The notes beneath the pieces are model-generated. The model was given only the letters and a program-made list of their open reading frames with translations, was not told the origin of the DNA and made no database searches. A stretch of DNA of 64,000 nucleotides from Paracoccaceae bacterium. GTDB lineage: Bacteria; Pseudomonadota; Alphaproteobacteria; Rhodobacterales; Rhodobacteraceae. The stretch covers positions 62,001 through 126,000 of the forward strand of contig JAQWSE010000005.1 in assembly GCA_029243395.1 (NCBI GenBank), given 5' to 3'. Below, one piece after another: positions 55,710-64,000 of the stretch. Each line of letters begins with the position of its first letter. Position 1 is the first letter of the stretch. A program made the translations under genes and the position numbers.

Positions 55710-58193
55710 ATGCCAAAACTTTTCAAATCACTTGTGGTATTTTTTATTGCGATAATTTCACTTGCAACCTGTTTTACACTTTTCACTTTTTTTTTGGCTC
55801 AGAAATCTTTACCTGACTATAATAGAGTGGTCGAAAGTTCCCTCATAAAAAAAGAAATAAAAGTTATTAGAGATGAGTATGCAATACCTAATATCAAAGG
55901 AAAAGAAAGTGAGGATGTTTTCTTTGCCCTAGGATATGTTCACGCTCAAGATAGATTGTGGCAAATGCTTTTACTAAGGAAAACAGCACAAGGTAAACTT
56001 TCAGAATATTTTGGGACAGAGACCCTGGATACAGATATTTTCATGCGAACTTTAGACATATACAACAAAGCACACAAAAGCATTGGGTATATATCACCAG
56101 AAGTTCTTCAATTGATTACATCTTACTCTAACGGGGTTAACCAAAGACTTATGGATATTCGGCAAGAAGGTTTAGGGCGCGGCACACCTAACCTATTTCT
56201 CTTTCCACCACAAGTAGCACCCTGGACACCAACAGATAGTATCGCAATACTTAAACTCTTAGCTCTACAAAATAATGAAAGTGCACAAAAGGAGGTCATT
56301 AGATTGAACCTTTTGAAGGTAGGTGTTTCTTCAAAAAGGTTATCGGATCTATTTTCAGACATCCCAGATATTTCTAACTCTAAAACTTTGTCTAATCTCG
56401 ACATGCTATCAAATCTGGGAACTAACCCTGATCACGACAGAACGATCAATAATAGTTCGATATTTAAAAACCATTTCACAAATAATGATTTTGGAACTGC
56501 AAATGCTTCAAATATTTGGGTTTCATTACCATCCAGGACTGCTTCTGGAAGTACACTAGTCGGATACAACCTACACACCAAATTTGAAGCTCCAATAATC
56601 TGGATGATTGCAAAAATGACCTATGAAAAAAATACATTAATTGGAGCAACTATTCCTGGGATTCCAGCTATTTTAACAGGGCGATCAGATTTTATCTCTT
56701 GGGGTATATCAAGCTCTAATCTAGATAATCAGGACTTAATCATAGAAAATATTAATCCTAATAATCCAGACGAGTATCTTGATAATGGAGAATACAAGAA
56801 ATTCAAAAAAAGAACTGTTCTCATTGAAATACGTGACAAACCGGGATTGACTCATACAATTAAATCAACTGACCGAGGCCCCATCATTCCCCCAAAAGCC
56901 TACGGACTTCAAACTATAGTATCTACTAATCAGGCGGTGGCATTAAAATGGACTGGATTAGATCCTAAAGATAGGTCAATTGAGTCTCTGATCTTAGCGA
57001 TGACCGCCAGAGACATAATGACTGCTAAAGAGGCATTCAGATACCTAGTGGTCCCATCATACAATGTTTTGCTAGCCGACCCTAAGAGCGCCACAATAGT
57101 GAGCGCAGGAAAAATTCCGAATAGAACGGAGACATTAGGTGACAGTTTTGGGGTAATACCATCCCTGGGATGGGAAAATCCTATGGAGTGGGCTGGTTAT
57201 CTAGAGTATGATAAGAACCCATCAATCTCAGATACATTAACTGGAACTTTATTTAACACTAATAACAGATTAACGAAAAATAACTACCCTGAACACTTTA
57301 GTTATGATTATGAGGGAAGCCAAAGAAATCTGAGAATGCGAAACCTTTTTGAGAAGAGGAAATTTCATAGTTTGCAAAGTTTTAAGGAAATTCACTCAGA
57401 TATTGTTTCTTCTAGCGCGAGAACAATACTTCCATTATTAGCAAAAAATCTATGGTATTCTCAGACATTAACTATGGACAACGATTTGATTATTTTACGA
57501 AAAAAGGCTCTAGAATTACTGGGGGAATGGAATGGAGATATGTCAATTCATCTTGCCCAACCGCTTATTTATAATAGTTGGGTAAGCCAGTTTCAAAGAA
57601 TGGTTCTGCAAGACGAACTCGGATCAAAAATGTACTGGTTCAAATCAATCAAACCAGATTTCCTAGAGCGCGTGTTAAGAAATGTAGACGGAGCTGGAAT
57701 CTGGTGCGATATTATACAAACTCAAAAAATAGAAACCTGTGATGAATTAGCCCTGATGGCCCTTGACGACGCCCTGGTAACCAACGCTAAGTTGATTAAG
57801 TCAGAATTAGCTGAATGGCGTTGGGGGAACTATCATAAAGCTCGTTTCAAAGATAAGATCATCGGTGGTTATCCAATTATTTCTTACTTGACTAATATAG
57901 TTTTTGAAACACCCGGTGGTGATAACACATTATCTATGGCTAGATCATTAAGGTCTTCGAGCAATATTCATGACGTGAGATATGGTAGCACGCTAAGAAT
58001 TATTTTTGATTTATCTAACCCAGATTATTCTTTTGTGTCTATGCCAACTGGACAAAGTGGACACTTGTTTTCTAGGCATTATGATGACTTTTCAGTACTT
58101 TGGAAGAAAAATGAATACCATCAAATTTATTTTGATGATGCAAAGCAAAAAACTAGTCATTCTAGTATAATGAATTTTAAACCTCTAAATTAA
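55710..58193 (+). CDS. Penicillin acylase family (S45) Ntn-hydrolase
   Basis: Self-processing N-terminal-nucleophile amidase, exported or membrane anchored. An N-terminal hydrophobic segment (about 7-30) is followed by the alpha-chain motif VIRDEYAIPNIKGKESEDVFFALGYVHAQDRLWQM (about 52-86), characteristic of the family. The predicted nucleophile, Ser267 in ANASNIWVSLPSRTASG, would become the beta-chain N-terminus after autocleavage. Length (827 aa) is normal for the precursor. The substrate (acyl-homoserine lactone, beta-lactam side chain or another amide) cannot be told. It converges on sufS with a 4-bp overlap. Confidence 0.9.
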   Translation: MPKLFKSLVVFFIAIISLATCFTLFTFFLAQKSLPDYNRVVESSLIKKEIKVIRDEYAIPNIKGKESEDVFFALGYVHAQDRLWQMLLLRKTAQGKLSEYFGTETLDTDIFMRTLDIYNKAHKSIGYISPEVLQLITSYSNGVNQRLMDIRQEGLGRGTPNLFLFPPQVAPWTPTDSIAILKLLALQNNESAQKEVIRLNLLKVGVSSKRLSDLFSDIPDISNSKTLSNLDMLSNLGTNPDHDRTINNSSIFKNHFTNNDFGTANASNIWVSLPSRTASGSTLVGYNLHTKFEAPIIWMIAKMTYEKNTLIGATIPGIPAILTGRSDFISWGISSSNLDNQDLIIENINPNNPDEYLDNGEYKKFKKRTVLIEIRDKPGLTHTIKSTDRGPIIPPKAYGLQTIVSTNQAVALKWTGLDPKDRSIESLILAMTARDIMTAKEAFRYLVVPSYNVLLADPKSATIVSAGKIPNRTETLGDSFGVIPSLGWENPMEWAGYLEYDKNPSISDTLTGTLFNTNNRLTKNNYPEHFSYDYEGSQRNLRMRNLFEKRKFHSLQSFKEIHSDIVSSSARTILPLLAKNLWYSQTLTMDNDLIILRKKALELLGEWNGDMSIHLAQPLIYNSWVSQFQRMVLQDELGSKMYWFKSIKPDFLERVLRNVDGAGIWCDIIQTQKIETCDELALMALDDALVTNAKLIKSELAEWRWGNYHKARFKDKIIGGYPIISYLTNIVFETPGGDNTLSMARSLRSSSNIHDVRYGSTLRIIFDLSNPDYSFVSMPTGQSGHLFSRHYDDFSVLWKKNEYHQIYFDDAKQKTSHSSIMNFKPLN

Positions 58194-59413
58194 CCGGTCA
58201 GCTCAATAGCAAATTTAAGGGCTTCAACCAATTTCTCTATATCTTCCTCAGTATTATACATTGCCAGTGAGGCCCGACAAGTAGCGGAAATACCAAGATA
58301 ATCAAGTAAGGGTTGCGCACAATGGTGTCCCGCCCGAACTGCAACACCTTTCTGATCTACTATGGTTGCTACATCGTGAGGATGCAGTTTATTATCTCGA
58401 ATAATGAAAGAAAAAATTCCTCCTTTATCACTGCTAGTTCCTTGTAGATTTAGAAAATCAAGTTCCGATAGCCTAATATTCGTATATTCGACCAATCTAC
58501 TTTCATACTCTAAGATATTTTCTCTCCCCAACATTTCAATAAAATCTATTGCAGCACCTAAACCTATCATTGGAATTATAGCTGGTGTGCCTGCTTCAAA
58601 TTTGTGAGGGGGAATATTATACGAGACACTTTCTCTGCTCACATGATTAATCATGGATCCACCACCTAAAAATGGCCGCATCTCTTCAAACCGTGTTCTC
58701 TTAACATATAGGGCCCCAGAAGCTGAAGGTCCGTAAAGTTTGTGACCGGTAAATACATAGAAATCACAGCCTAAATCTTGCATACTTACTGGCAAGTGGA
58801 CTATTGCCTGAGAACCATCAACTACAGAAATAATATTTCTATCTCTTGCTGCACTGCAAATAGACTTCACATCTACTATACTCCCCAGCACATTTGACAT
58901 TTGTGTTATTGAAACTAATTTAGTTTTCTCATTCATTGCGGAGATAACATCTTCTGCTAGCAAAGAGCCATCTTCTCGGGTTTCAACCCATTTCAATTGA
59001 ACACCCATTCTCTCTCTTAGGAAATGCCAGGGAATTATATTTGAATGATGTTCCGCTATTGATAAGATTATCTGATCATCCTCAACAAGATTTTTTTCGG
59101 CCCATGCATAAGCAATAAGATTCAAGCCTTCCGTTGATCCAGAAGTGAATATTACCTCTTCGGCATTATCCGCATCAATAAATCTCCGAATCTTTTCCCG
59201 TACTGATTCAAACTTCTCAGTAGCAATATTAGACAAATAATGAAGTCCACGATGCACATTTGCATATTCAAATTCGTAGCCTTTTGTTACAGCCTCTATT
59301 ACACATCTTGGTTTCTGTGCTGATGCTCCATTATCAAGATAACACAAAGACTCTCCTCTTACTTTAGTGTTTAAAATAGGAAACTCTTTTCTTACTGACT
59401 CTATATCAAGCAC
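58190..59413 (-). CDS. sufS: Cysteine desulfurase SufS
   Basis: PLP-dependent enzyme delivering persulfide sulfur to the Suf scaffold. The class II family features are present: LDNGASAQKP near the N-terminus, AEHHSNIIPWHFL, the PLP lysine in FTGHKLYGPSASGALY, and RAGHHCAQPLLDYLG followed by the catalytic Cys in SATCRASLAMYNT. The GTG at 59413 overlaps the upstream gene's stop (GTGCTTGA); an in-frame ATG at 59440 is a longer alternative. It is the last visible gene of the sufBCD-yip1-yip1-sufS run. No sufE or sufA is seen downstream. Confidence 0.94.
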   Translation of the reverse strand: MLDIESVRKEFPILNTKVRGESLCYLDNGASAQKPRCVIEAVTKGYEFEYANVHRGLHYLSNIATEKFESVREKIRRFIDADNAEEVIFTSGSTEGLNLIAYAWAEKNLVEDDQIILSIAEHHSNIIPWHFLRERMGVQLKWVETREDGSLLAEDVISAMNEKTKLVSITQMSNVLGSIVDVKSICSAARDRNIISVVDGSQAIVHLPVSMQDLGCDFYVFTGHKLYGPSASGALYVKRTRFEEMRPFLGGGSMINHVSRESVSYNIPPHKFEAGTPAIIPMIGLGAAIDFIEMLGRENILEYESRLVEYTNIRLSELDFLNLQGTSSDKGGIFSFIIRDNKLHPHDVATIVDQKGVAVRAGHHCAQPLLDYLGISATCRASLAMYNTEEDIEKLVEALKFAIELTG

Positions 59414-60035
59414 CAAACCCTGCCCTTTCCAGGAAACCAAAACCTAAAGAATCCATTATCTGTATAAGTATGGCTATCACCAAAATAAACAGAATGAAGC
59501 CTACTGCAAAAACCATGAAAGTTGACCTAAAATTGTGGATCTTAACAGCGCATTCGGAAAGAACCCACATTATCCAAAAATTGGTTAAAATAATTAAATA
59601 CCCAGCCAAAGCAATATTTAACTGGATAGCTATAAACAACCCTAAATTAATAAAAATCAAAACAAAGTGAACCCAGACAACCACTTTTAGGGCATTGAAA
59701 AAAGATCCTGAACCAGAAAATAGTTTGCCTCCATAGGTTAAAAGGGTAGTTATGAAAAAAATCTTACCAAATTCAATTATGGACAGGAGAAATGGCCTAT
59801 TTAGCACTAAATCTATATACGGCCCCAATAACGTTTCTTCATTTCTGTTTGCTGAATAAGTCACTATATTAAAAAGATGAGTTAATAGCGTATTTAGTAC
59901 TGAAACAAACAAGGTTGCTTCAATTAATGTACGCCAATTAACGTCAATCTTTACGACATAACCTAAAACAGATTTTGGAGAAAAAAAACTTCGTAAAATT
60001 AAAATAGCTGGCGTCATAGAATTATTTCCCATCAA
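59406..60035 (-). CDS. Yip1-like multi-pass membrane protein, second of pair
   Basis: Hydrophobic protein of 209 aa with about five predicted helices. It begins after a short cytoplasmic start with RSFFSPKSVLGYVVKIDVNWRTLIEATLFVSVLNTLL, a layout typical of bacterial Yip1-domain proteins, and ends in a long helix (VFAVGFILFILVIAILIQIM). Bacterial Yip1 proteins have no settled role. It overlaps the first Yip1-like gene by 4 bp and sufS by 8 bp, so it is translated as part of the suf operon. The family assignment rests on topology and opening motif and is moderately sure. Confidence 0.65.
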   Translation of the reverse strand: MMGNNSMTPAILILRSFFSPKSVLGYVVKIDVNWRTLIEATLFVSVLNTLLTHLFNIVTYSANRNEETLLGPYIDLVLNRPFLLSIIEFGKIFFITTLLTYGGKLFSGSGSFFNALKVVVWVHFVLIFINLGLFIAIQLNIALAGYLIILTNFWIMWVLSECAVKIHNFRSTFMVFAVGFILFILVIAILIQIMDSLGFGFLERAGFGA

Positions 60036-60637
60036 ACCACTAAATAAGATAAAAGTAGATAACCGGATAAAAGCATAATAAATACTGGAAGATGAGAAAA
60101 AAATCTTTCAGCATCACAGAAAATTACGGAAAATATCCATGCATACGAGACCACTGAGGCACATTCGAAAAATTTAAATAAAACTCCATCAGGAAATAAG
60201 CCCTGTAGTAATCCGGCCACCAATAGCAATGGTGATGCGACAATAATTGACCAAAAAAAGGCTAGCCTTGCTTCAAAAAATGAGGCCTTCCCCTTGAATA
60301 GTGCAGCAAATAAGTGTGCTACAGTTGACAGAAAATAAAGAAAAATAGGTCCGAAAAATAGTGATGTAAATAGATCCATCCCGACATAATCAAAGAGAAT
60401 ACCTTTATTAGATTGGATATCGGAGTTGGTTACCTTTCCAGGTAATCTTTCCAAAAAAAGAACTACTGAAATGAAGAATGCGTAAGCCAGTAGTCTAGAC
60501 TCGGAAGTAAAATTATTTAACTGATTCCTAAATGATATCCTTAAATCAAGATATGCCTTAAATATATCAGCAATAAACCCACTTAGAAAAAATGTTATGA
60601 TCACACTTTTCGGAAAGACCCTTCTCATGTAAGCCAT
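60032..60637 (-). CDS. Yip1-like multi-pass membrane protein, first of pair
   Basis: Hydrophobic protein of 201 aa with about five membrane segments (for example LLAYAFFISVVLFLE, LFTSLFFGPIFLYFLSTVAHLFAALF, AFFWSIIVASPLLLVAGLLQG, and VFIMLLSGYLLLSYLVV). A GKASFFEARLAFFWSIIVASP stretch resembles the conserved core of Yip1-domain proteins, where a glycine-rich loop and an aromatic pair precede a helix. It follows sufD by 9 bp and overlaps the next gene by 4 bp. The function is unknown; its place suggests a link with membrane-associated Fe-S assembly or mere operon hitchhiking. Confidence 0.6.
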   Translation of the reverse strand: MAYMRRVFPKSVIITFFLSGFIADIFKAYLDLRISFRNQLNNFTSESRLLAYAFFISVVLFLERLPGKVTNSDIQSNKGILFDYVGMDLFTSLFFGPIFLYFLSTVAHLFAALFKGKASFFEARLAFFWSIIVASPLLLVAGLLQGLFPDGVLFKFFECASVVSYAWIFSVIFCDAERFFSHLPVFIMLLSGYLLLSYLVV

Positions 60638-60646
60638 TATCTTTCT

Positions 60647-61894
60647 TTAAATTAAAGTATCTTGGATTTCTTTTCTTACAAATTTGGCAAATTCAAGATC
60701 ACTTATTTCCTCAATTACTTCTTCAAGAAAAGCTTCCACAAGAATTTTTCGTGCTTCATTTGTGCTAATTCCTCTGGATTTAAGATAGAAAAGATGTTCC
60801 GTGTTAAGAGATCCAGAAGTCGATCCGTGTGAACAAATTACATCGTCAGCATATATTTCCAGCTCTGGCTTGACCAAAAAATTACTTTTCTCGTCCAAAA
60901 TCAATCCATTACTCATTTGATACCCATCAGTCTTTTGGGCTTTTGGGTCCACATAGATCTTTCCTTGAAAAACAGCCTTAGCTCCTTGGGTCAAAACATT
61001 TTTTATGATTTGACGACTTTTGCAAGAATTCTCCAAGTGCGCTACAAATACTGTATTGTCGCAAATAGAACTTTGGCTACACCCTAATCCCAATCCTGCT
61101 AAAGTCACATCGCATTGAGATCCCTCCAAATTCAAGAAAGTTTCATTCCGAACGGCACCATTATTCAGGGTTATCCCTATAGTTTTCACCACTGAAGATT
61201 CCATGCAATTAACAAACAAATGAGTTATGATTGAATTTTTTAGGAATCGACTTACTAACCGGTTATGGTTTAAAGTTGAATTAGGATCCAAAAAACCCTC
61301 CGTGACAACATTGTACTTGGCGTTCCCAGAAAAATGCTCAATAATGTGCAACTCTGTATCACAATTTATTTTGAGGAGGTGTCGTATATTAACCTTGTCT
61401 TCTATTTCACCAGAATAAAAAATATGGATTGGTTTTCTTGGCGATTCTTTGCAGTTAAGAAAAATTCCTTGAGAAGACTTACCACCATTCAACAAAGCAA
61501 AAGGTCTTTCATACGACTTCCTTGCCTTGGTTTCTGCTTTACCAAGCAGCTTATTAGCCCAGTGAAACTGATCACAGACAGATTCTTCAAAATCAGAAAT
61601 TTCACATTCTTTCAATTTCTTTTTCAAATTTTGCAAAGTAACAGGATCGATTATTCCATCAACGAACTCAACATAATATTCAGGCCTATTTTCAATATAT
61701 TGAGGATCATTTTCCAGGAAGTTTTTTTCACCCACCGAAATCAGATCAGTAGTTTCCCATAAATTAGGTGAAGTAAATTTCCAGTACTCAGCATTTCTTG
61801 AAGGCATACCTACTTTCTTGAGGTCCGCCTGGCACTGTTTCTGATAATTTAGTGCCCATTTAGAGCGCTTACGAGAGTTGTCTAAATTGTTCAT
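60647..61894 (-). CDS. sufD: Fe-S cluster assembly protein SufD
   Basis: Scaffold partner of SufB in the SufBC2D complex. The C-terminal half has the conserved beta-helix and DDVICSHGSTSGSLNTEHLFYLKSRGIS, equivalent to the SufB-D interface His segment, then NEARKILVEAFLEEVIEEI. The N-terminus (WALNYQKQCQADLKKVGMPSRNAEYWKFTSPN) is typical. Length (415 aa) is normal. It lies 32 bp after sufC. Confidence 0.94.
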   Translation of the reverse strand: MNNLDNSRKRSKWALNYQKQCQADLKKVGMPSRNAEYWKFTSPNLWETTDLISVGEKNFLENDPQYIENRPEYYVEFVDGIIDPVTLQNLKKKLKECEISDFEESVCDQFHWANKLLGKAETKARKSYERPFALLNGGKSSQGIFLNCKESPRKPIHIFYSGEIEDKVNIRHLLKINCDTELHIIEHFSGNAKYNVVTEGFLDPNSTLNHNRLVSRFLKNSIITHLFVNCMESSVVKTIGITLNNGAVRNETFLNLEGSQCDVTLAGLGLGCSQSSICDNTVFVAHLENSCKSRQIIKNVLTQGAKAVFQGKIYVDPKAQKTDGYQMSNGLILDEKSNFLVKPELEIYADDVICSHGSTSGSLNTEHLFYLKSRGISTNEARKILVEAFLEEVIEEISDLEFAKFVRKEIQDTLI

Positions 61895-61926
61895 CGAATG
61901 TTTCTCTTAATTTTTCATATAGTGCG

Positions 61927-62685
61927 CTAATTTTTCTGGTTAGCAATCAAATGCCCATAGCCTTTTTCCTCAACTTGCAAAGCTAGATCAGGACCACCCA
62001 TTTTGATGATCCTTCCACTAACCATAATGTGCACATAATCAGGCTTGATATGGGTTAAAAGACGTTGATAGTGCGTAATAATTAAAAAAGATCTATTTGG
62101 AGACCTCAGTGCATTCACTCCCTGAGAAACCTGTCTCATAGCATCTACATCAAGCCCGCTATCAGTTTCATCCAAAATACACAATTTTGGCTCTAAAAGA
62201 GCCATTTGAAGAATTTCATTTCTTTTTTTCTCACCACCTGAAAAACCTACATTCAAAGGTCGTTTAAGCATTTCCATATCGACACTAAGATCTGAAGCTT
62301 TATTTTTAACTAGTTTCAAGAATTCAGCTGGATTAAGTTCTTTTTCTTGTCGAGCCTTTTTTTGAGAATTCAGTGCAGTTCTCATAAAGGATAGGTTCCC
62401 TACGCCAGGGATCTCAAGTGGATATTGAAATGCTAGAAAAATTCCTTTTATTGCTCTATCTTGAGCCTCTAGTTCCAATATACTATTACCCTCTAAATTG
62501 ATATCTCCCCCAGTAATCTCATAACCCTCCTTTCCACATATAGCATGTGAAAGGGTGGATTTTCCTGAACCGTTGGGTCCCATGATAGCATGCACCTCAC
62601 CTGGATTTATCTTCAAATTAAATCCCTGAATTATCTCTTTATCAACTTCTGATATTTTTACCTTCAAATCTTTTATTTCTAACAT
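61927..62685 (-). CDS. sufC: Fe-S assembly ATPase SufC
   Basis: ABC-type ATPase driving conformational change in SufBC2D. Walker A is GPNGSGKST, the signature is GFSGGEKKRNEILQ, and Walker B is LCILDETDSGLDVD, with the switch His in LIITHYQRLL. Length (252 aa) is exact for the family. It starts 2 bp after the sufB stop. Confidence 0.98.
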   Translation of the reverse strand: MLEIKDLKVKISEVDKEIIQGFNLKINPGEVHAIMGPNGSGKSTLSHAICGKEGYEITGGDINLEGNSILELEAQDRAIKGIFLAFQYPLEIPGVGNLSFMRTALNSQKKARQEKELNPAEFLKLVKNKASDLSVDMEMLKRPLNVGFSGGEKKRNEILQMALLEPKLCILDETDSGLDVDAMRQVSQGVNALRSPNRSFLIITHYQRLLTHIKPDYVHIMVSGRIIKMGGPDLALQVEEKGYGHLIANQKN

Positions 62686-62687
62686 TA

Positions 62688-64000
62688 TTAACCTACTGAA
62701 CCTTCCAAACTAATTGCGACTAACTTCTGAGCTTCTAATGCAAACTCCATTGGCAGAGCTTGTAATACTTCTTTGCAAAAACCATTAACAATCAAAGCCA
62801 CGGCATCCTCCTCACCAATACCTCTTTGCAAACAATAGAATAATTGATCATCATCTATCTTTGAGGTGGTTGCTTCATGCTCAGTTCTTGAAGAACTATT
62901 CTTGTTCTCAATATAAGGAACTGTGTGAGCTCCACATTTGTTTCCGATTAAAAGGCTGTCACATTGAGTGAAATTCCTACTATCTAATGCTTTAGGATGT
63001 ATGTTAACTAATCCTCTATATGTATTTTGAGCCTTACCAGCAGATATACCTTTCGAAACAATTCTACTTCTAGTGCCTCTGCCTAAATGAGTCATTTTTG
63101 TTCCCGTATCGGCCTGCTGATAGTTATTAGCGATCGCAACAGAATAAAATTCCCCCTGACTATAATCTCCTCTTAGAATGCAGGATGGGTATTTCCATGT
63201 GACGGCAGAGCCCGTTTCAATTTGTGTCCACATCACCTTAGACCTAACACCTCGGCAATCAGCCCTTTTCGTAACAAAATTATAGATTCCGCCGTTCCCA
63301 TTCTTGTCGCCAGGATACCAATTCTGAACAGTAGAATATTTAATATCGGCATTATCGAGAGCAACTAATTCTACTACTGCCGCATGAAGCTGATTAGTGT
63401 CACGCATTGGAGCTGTGCAACCCTCTAAATAACTTACCTGTGAGTCTTTATCAGCGATAATCAGTGTGCGTTCAAACTGACCTGTGTTTTCCGCATTAAT
63501 CCTAAAATAAGTACTTAACTCCATAGGACATTTAACCCCTTCAGGAATATAAACAAATGATCCATCAGAGAAAACTGCCGAATTCAAGGTAGCAAAATAA
63601 TTGTCAGATCTTGGGACAACAGTTCCAATATATTTCCTCACAAGTTCAGGGTAAGAGTGTATGGCTTCAGAAATTGAGCAAAAAATGATCCCCAACTTGG
63701 CTAACTCATCCTTAAAGGTGGTTCCTACTGAAACGCTATCAAAAACAGCATCCACTGCCACCTTTGGTTTTACGTCAGCACTAGCGTATTCTGCCCCAAC
63801 AACGCCAGCCAAAAATTCTTGCTCTTTAAGAGGGATCCCTAGCTTGGCATAGGTCTCAAGTAAAGCTGGTTCAACATCCGCTAAAGATTTTGGCCTTTCT
63901 TTGAGAGATTTAGGTTTAGCATAATAATATTGATCCTGGTAATCAATTTTTTTGTATTTCAACATTGGCCAGTTTGGTTCAAACATTTTTGTCCATCGCT
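62688..64000 (-). CDS. sufB: Fe-S cluster assembly protein SufB, 5' end beyond the window
   Basis: Scaffold subunit on which the Fe-S cluster is built. The visible 437 codons include [60 protein letters not shown] and the [20 protein letters not shown] region with conserved cysteines. The in-frame ATG at 63986 is not the start: upstream codons read RWTK, continuing the family's YRRWxxMxEPxW motif into the edge. About 60 N-terminal residues are therefore missing. It is the first visible gene of this suf operon. Confidence 0.96.
   Translation of the reverse strand, partial: RWTKMFEPNWPMLKYKKIDYQDQYYYAKPKSLKERPKSLADVEPALLETYAKLGIPLKEQEFLAGVVGAEYASADVKPKVAVDAVFDSVSVGTTFKDELAKLGIIFCSISEAIHSYPELVRKYIGTVVPRSDNYFATLNSAVFSDGSFVYIPEGVKCPMELSTYFRINAENTGQFERTLIIADKDSQVSYLEGCTAPMRDTNQLHAAVVELVALDNADIKYSTVQNWYPGDKNGNGGIYNFVTKRADCRGVRSKVMWTQIETGSAVTWKYPSCILRGDYSQGEFYSVAIANNYQQADTGTKMTHLGRGTRSRIVSKGISAGKAQNTYRGLVNIHPKALDSRNFTQCDSLLIGNKCGAHTVPYIENKNSSSRTEHEATTSKIDDDQLFYCLQRGIGEEDAVALIVNGFCKEVLQALPMEFALEAQKLVAISLEGSVG

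Overview
The window is a gene-dense, AT-rich stretch of bacterial chromosome that I place in the Alphaproteobacteria. The sequence evidence is: an NDUFA12-type accessory complex I subunit; a lexA promoter carrying GTTC-N7-GTTC, the alphaproteobacterial SOS box; LpxI rather than LpxH for lipid A; a cysteine-free, magnesium-type HemB; an RNase E whose S1 domain is split by an acidic insert; and characteristic gene runs (rne/mrcA/prfB, trpE-G-D-C-moaC-moeA-lexA-gltX-gltA, and rpsB through lpxB). Low GC, short intergenic gaps and several genes missing from normally conserved runs suggest a streamlined, perhaps marine, lineage. The exact clade cannot be settled by eye. No CRISPR array, intact mobile element or rRNA operon was seen. 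Almost everything is core housekeeping, and I did not find a large novel multi-gene system.

Layout. 1-2775 (minus): 5' end of lipA, lpd, queA. 2776-3375: a decayed tyrosine-recombinase-like reading frame. 3451-7305: bactofilin (+), then prfB and a class A penicillin-binding protein (minus). 7783-13680 (+): rne, a DsbA-like exported thiol protein, accB, accC, aat. 13723-18125 (minus): tRNA-Leu(UAG), tig, clpP, clpX, NDUFA12, mlaD. 18436-20273 (+): glnB, glnA. 20308-21105 (minus): DUF3445. 21467-34837 (+): parE, ppiD, trpEGDC, moaC, moeA, lexA, gltX, gltA. 34847-48164 (minus): a 13-gene translation and envelope cluster read from rpsB to lpxB. 48408-49058 (+): DUF502. 49358-52897 (minus): mfd. 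53092-54766 (+): hemB and a SYLF lipoprotein. 54775-55635 (minus): a beta-hydroxyacid dehydrogenase. 55710-58193 (+): a penicillin-acylase-family hydrolase. 58190-64000 (minus): the suf operon, with two Yip1-like membrane proteins between sufD and sufS; sufB runs off the window.

Most notable items. (1) The class A PBP keeps a complete glycosyltransferase domain, but its transpeptidase domain has lost SxxK, SxN and KTG, so it looks like a peptidoglycan polymerase with a dead cross-linking half. (2) pyrH has no ATG, GTG or TTG ahead of its essential first strand; an ATC codon sits 6 nt after a strong AGGAG. (3) The integrase remnant carries three in-frame stops and an Arg-to-Trp change at the predicted first catalytic arginine. 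(4) A 45-codon one-helix membrane ORF lies antisense in the trpE-trpG gap. (5) Ribosomal protein S2 has a roughly 190-residue charged tail, and its mRNA leader can form an H-type pseudoknot. (6) lpxD, uppS, the rne-mrcA amidase, aroQ and comEC are absent from positions where relatives usually keep them.
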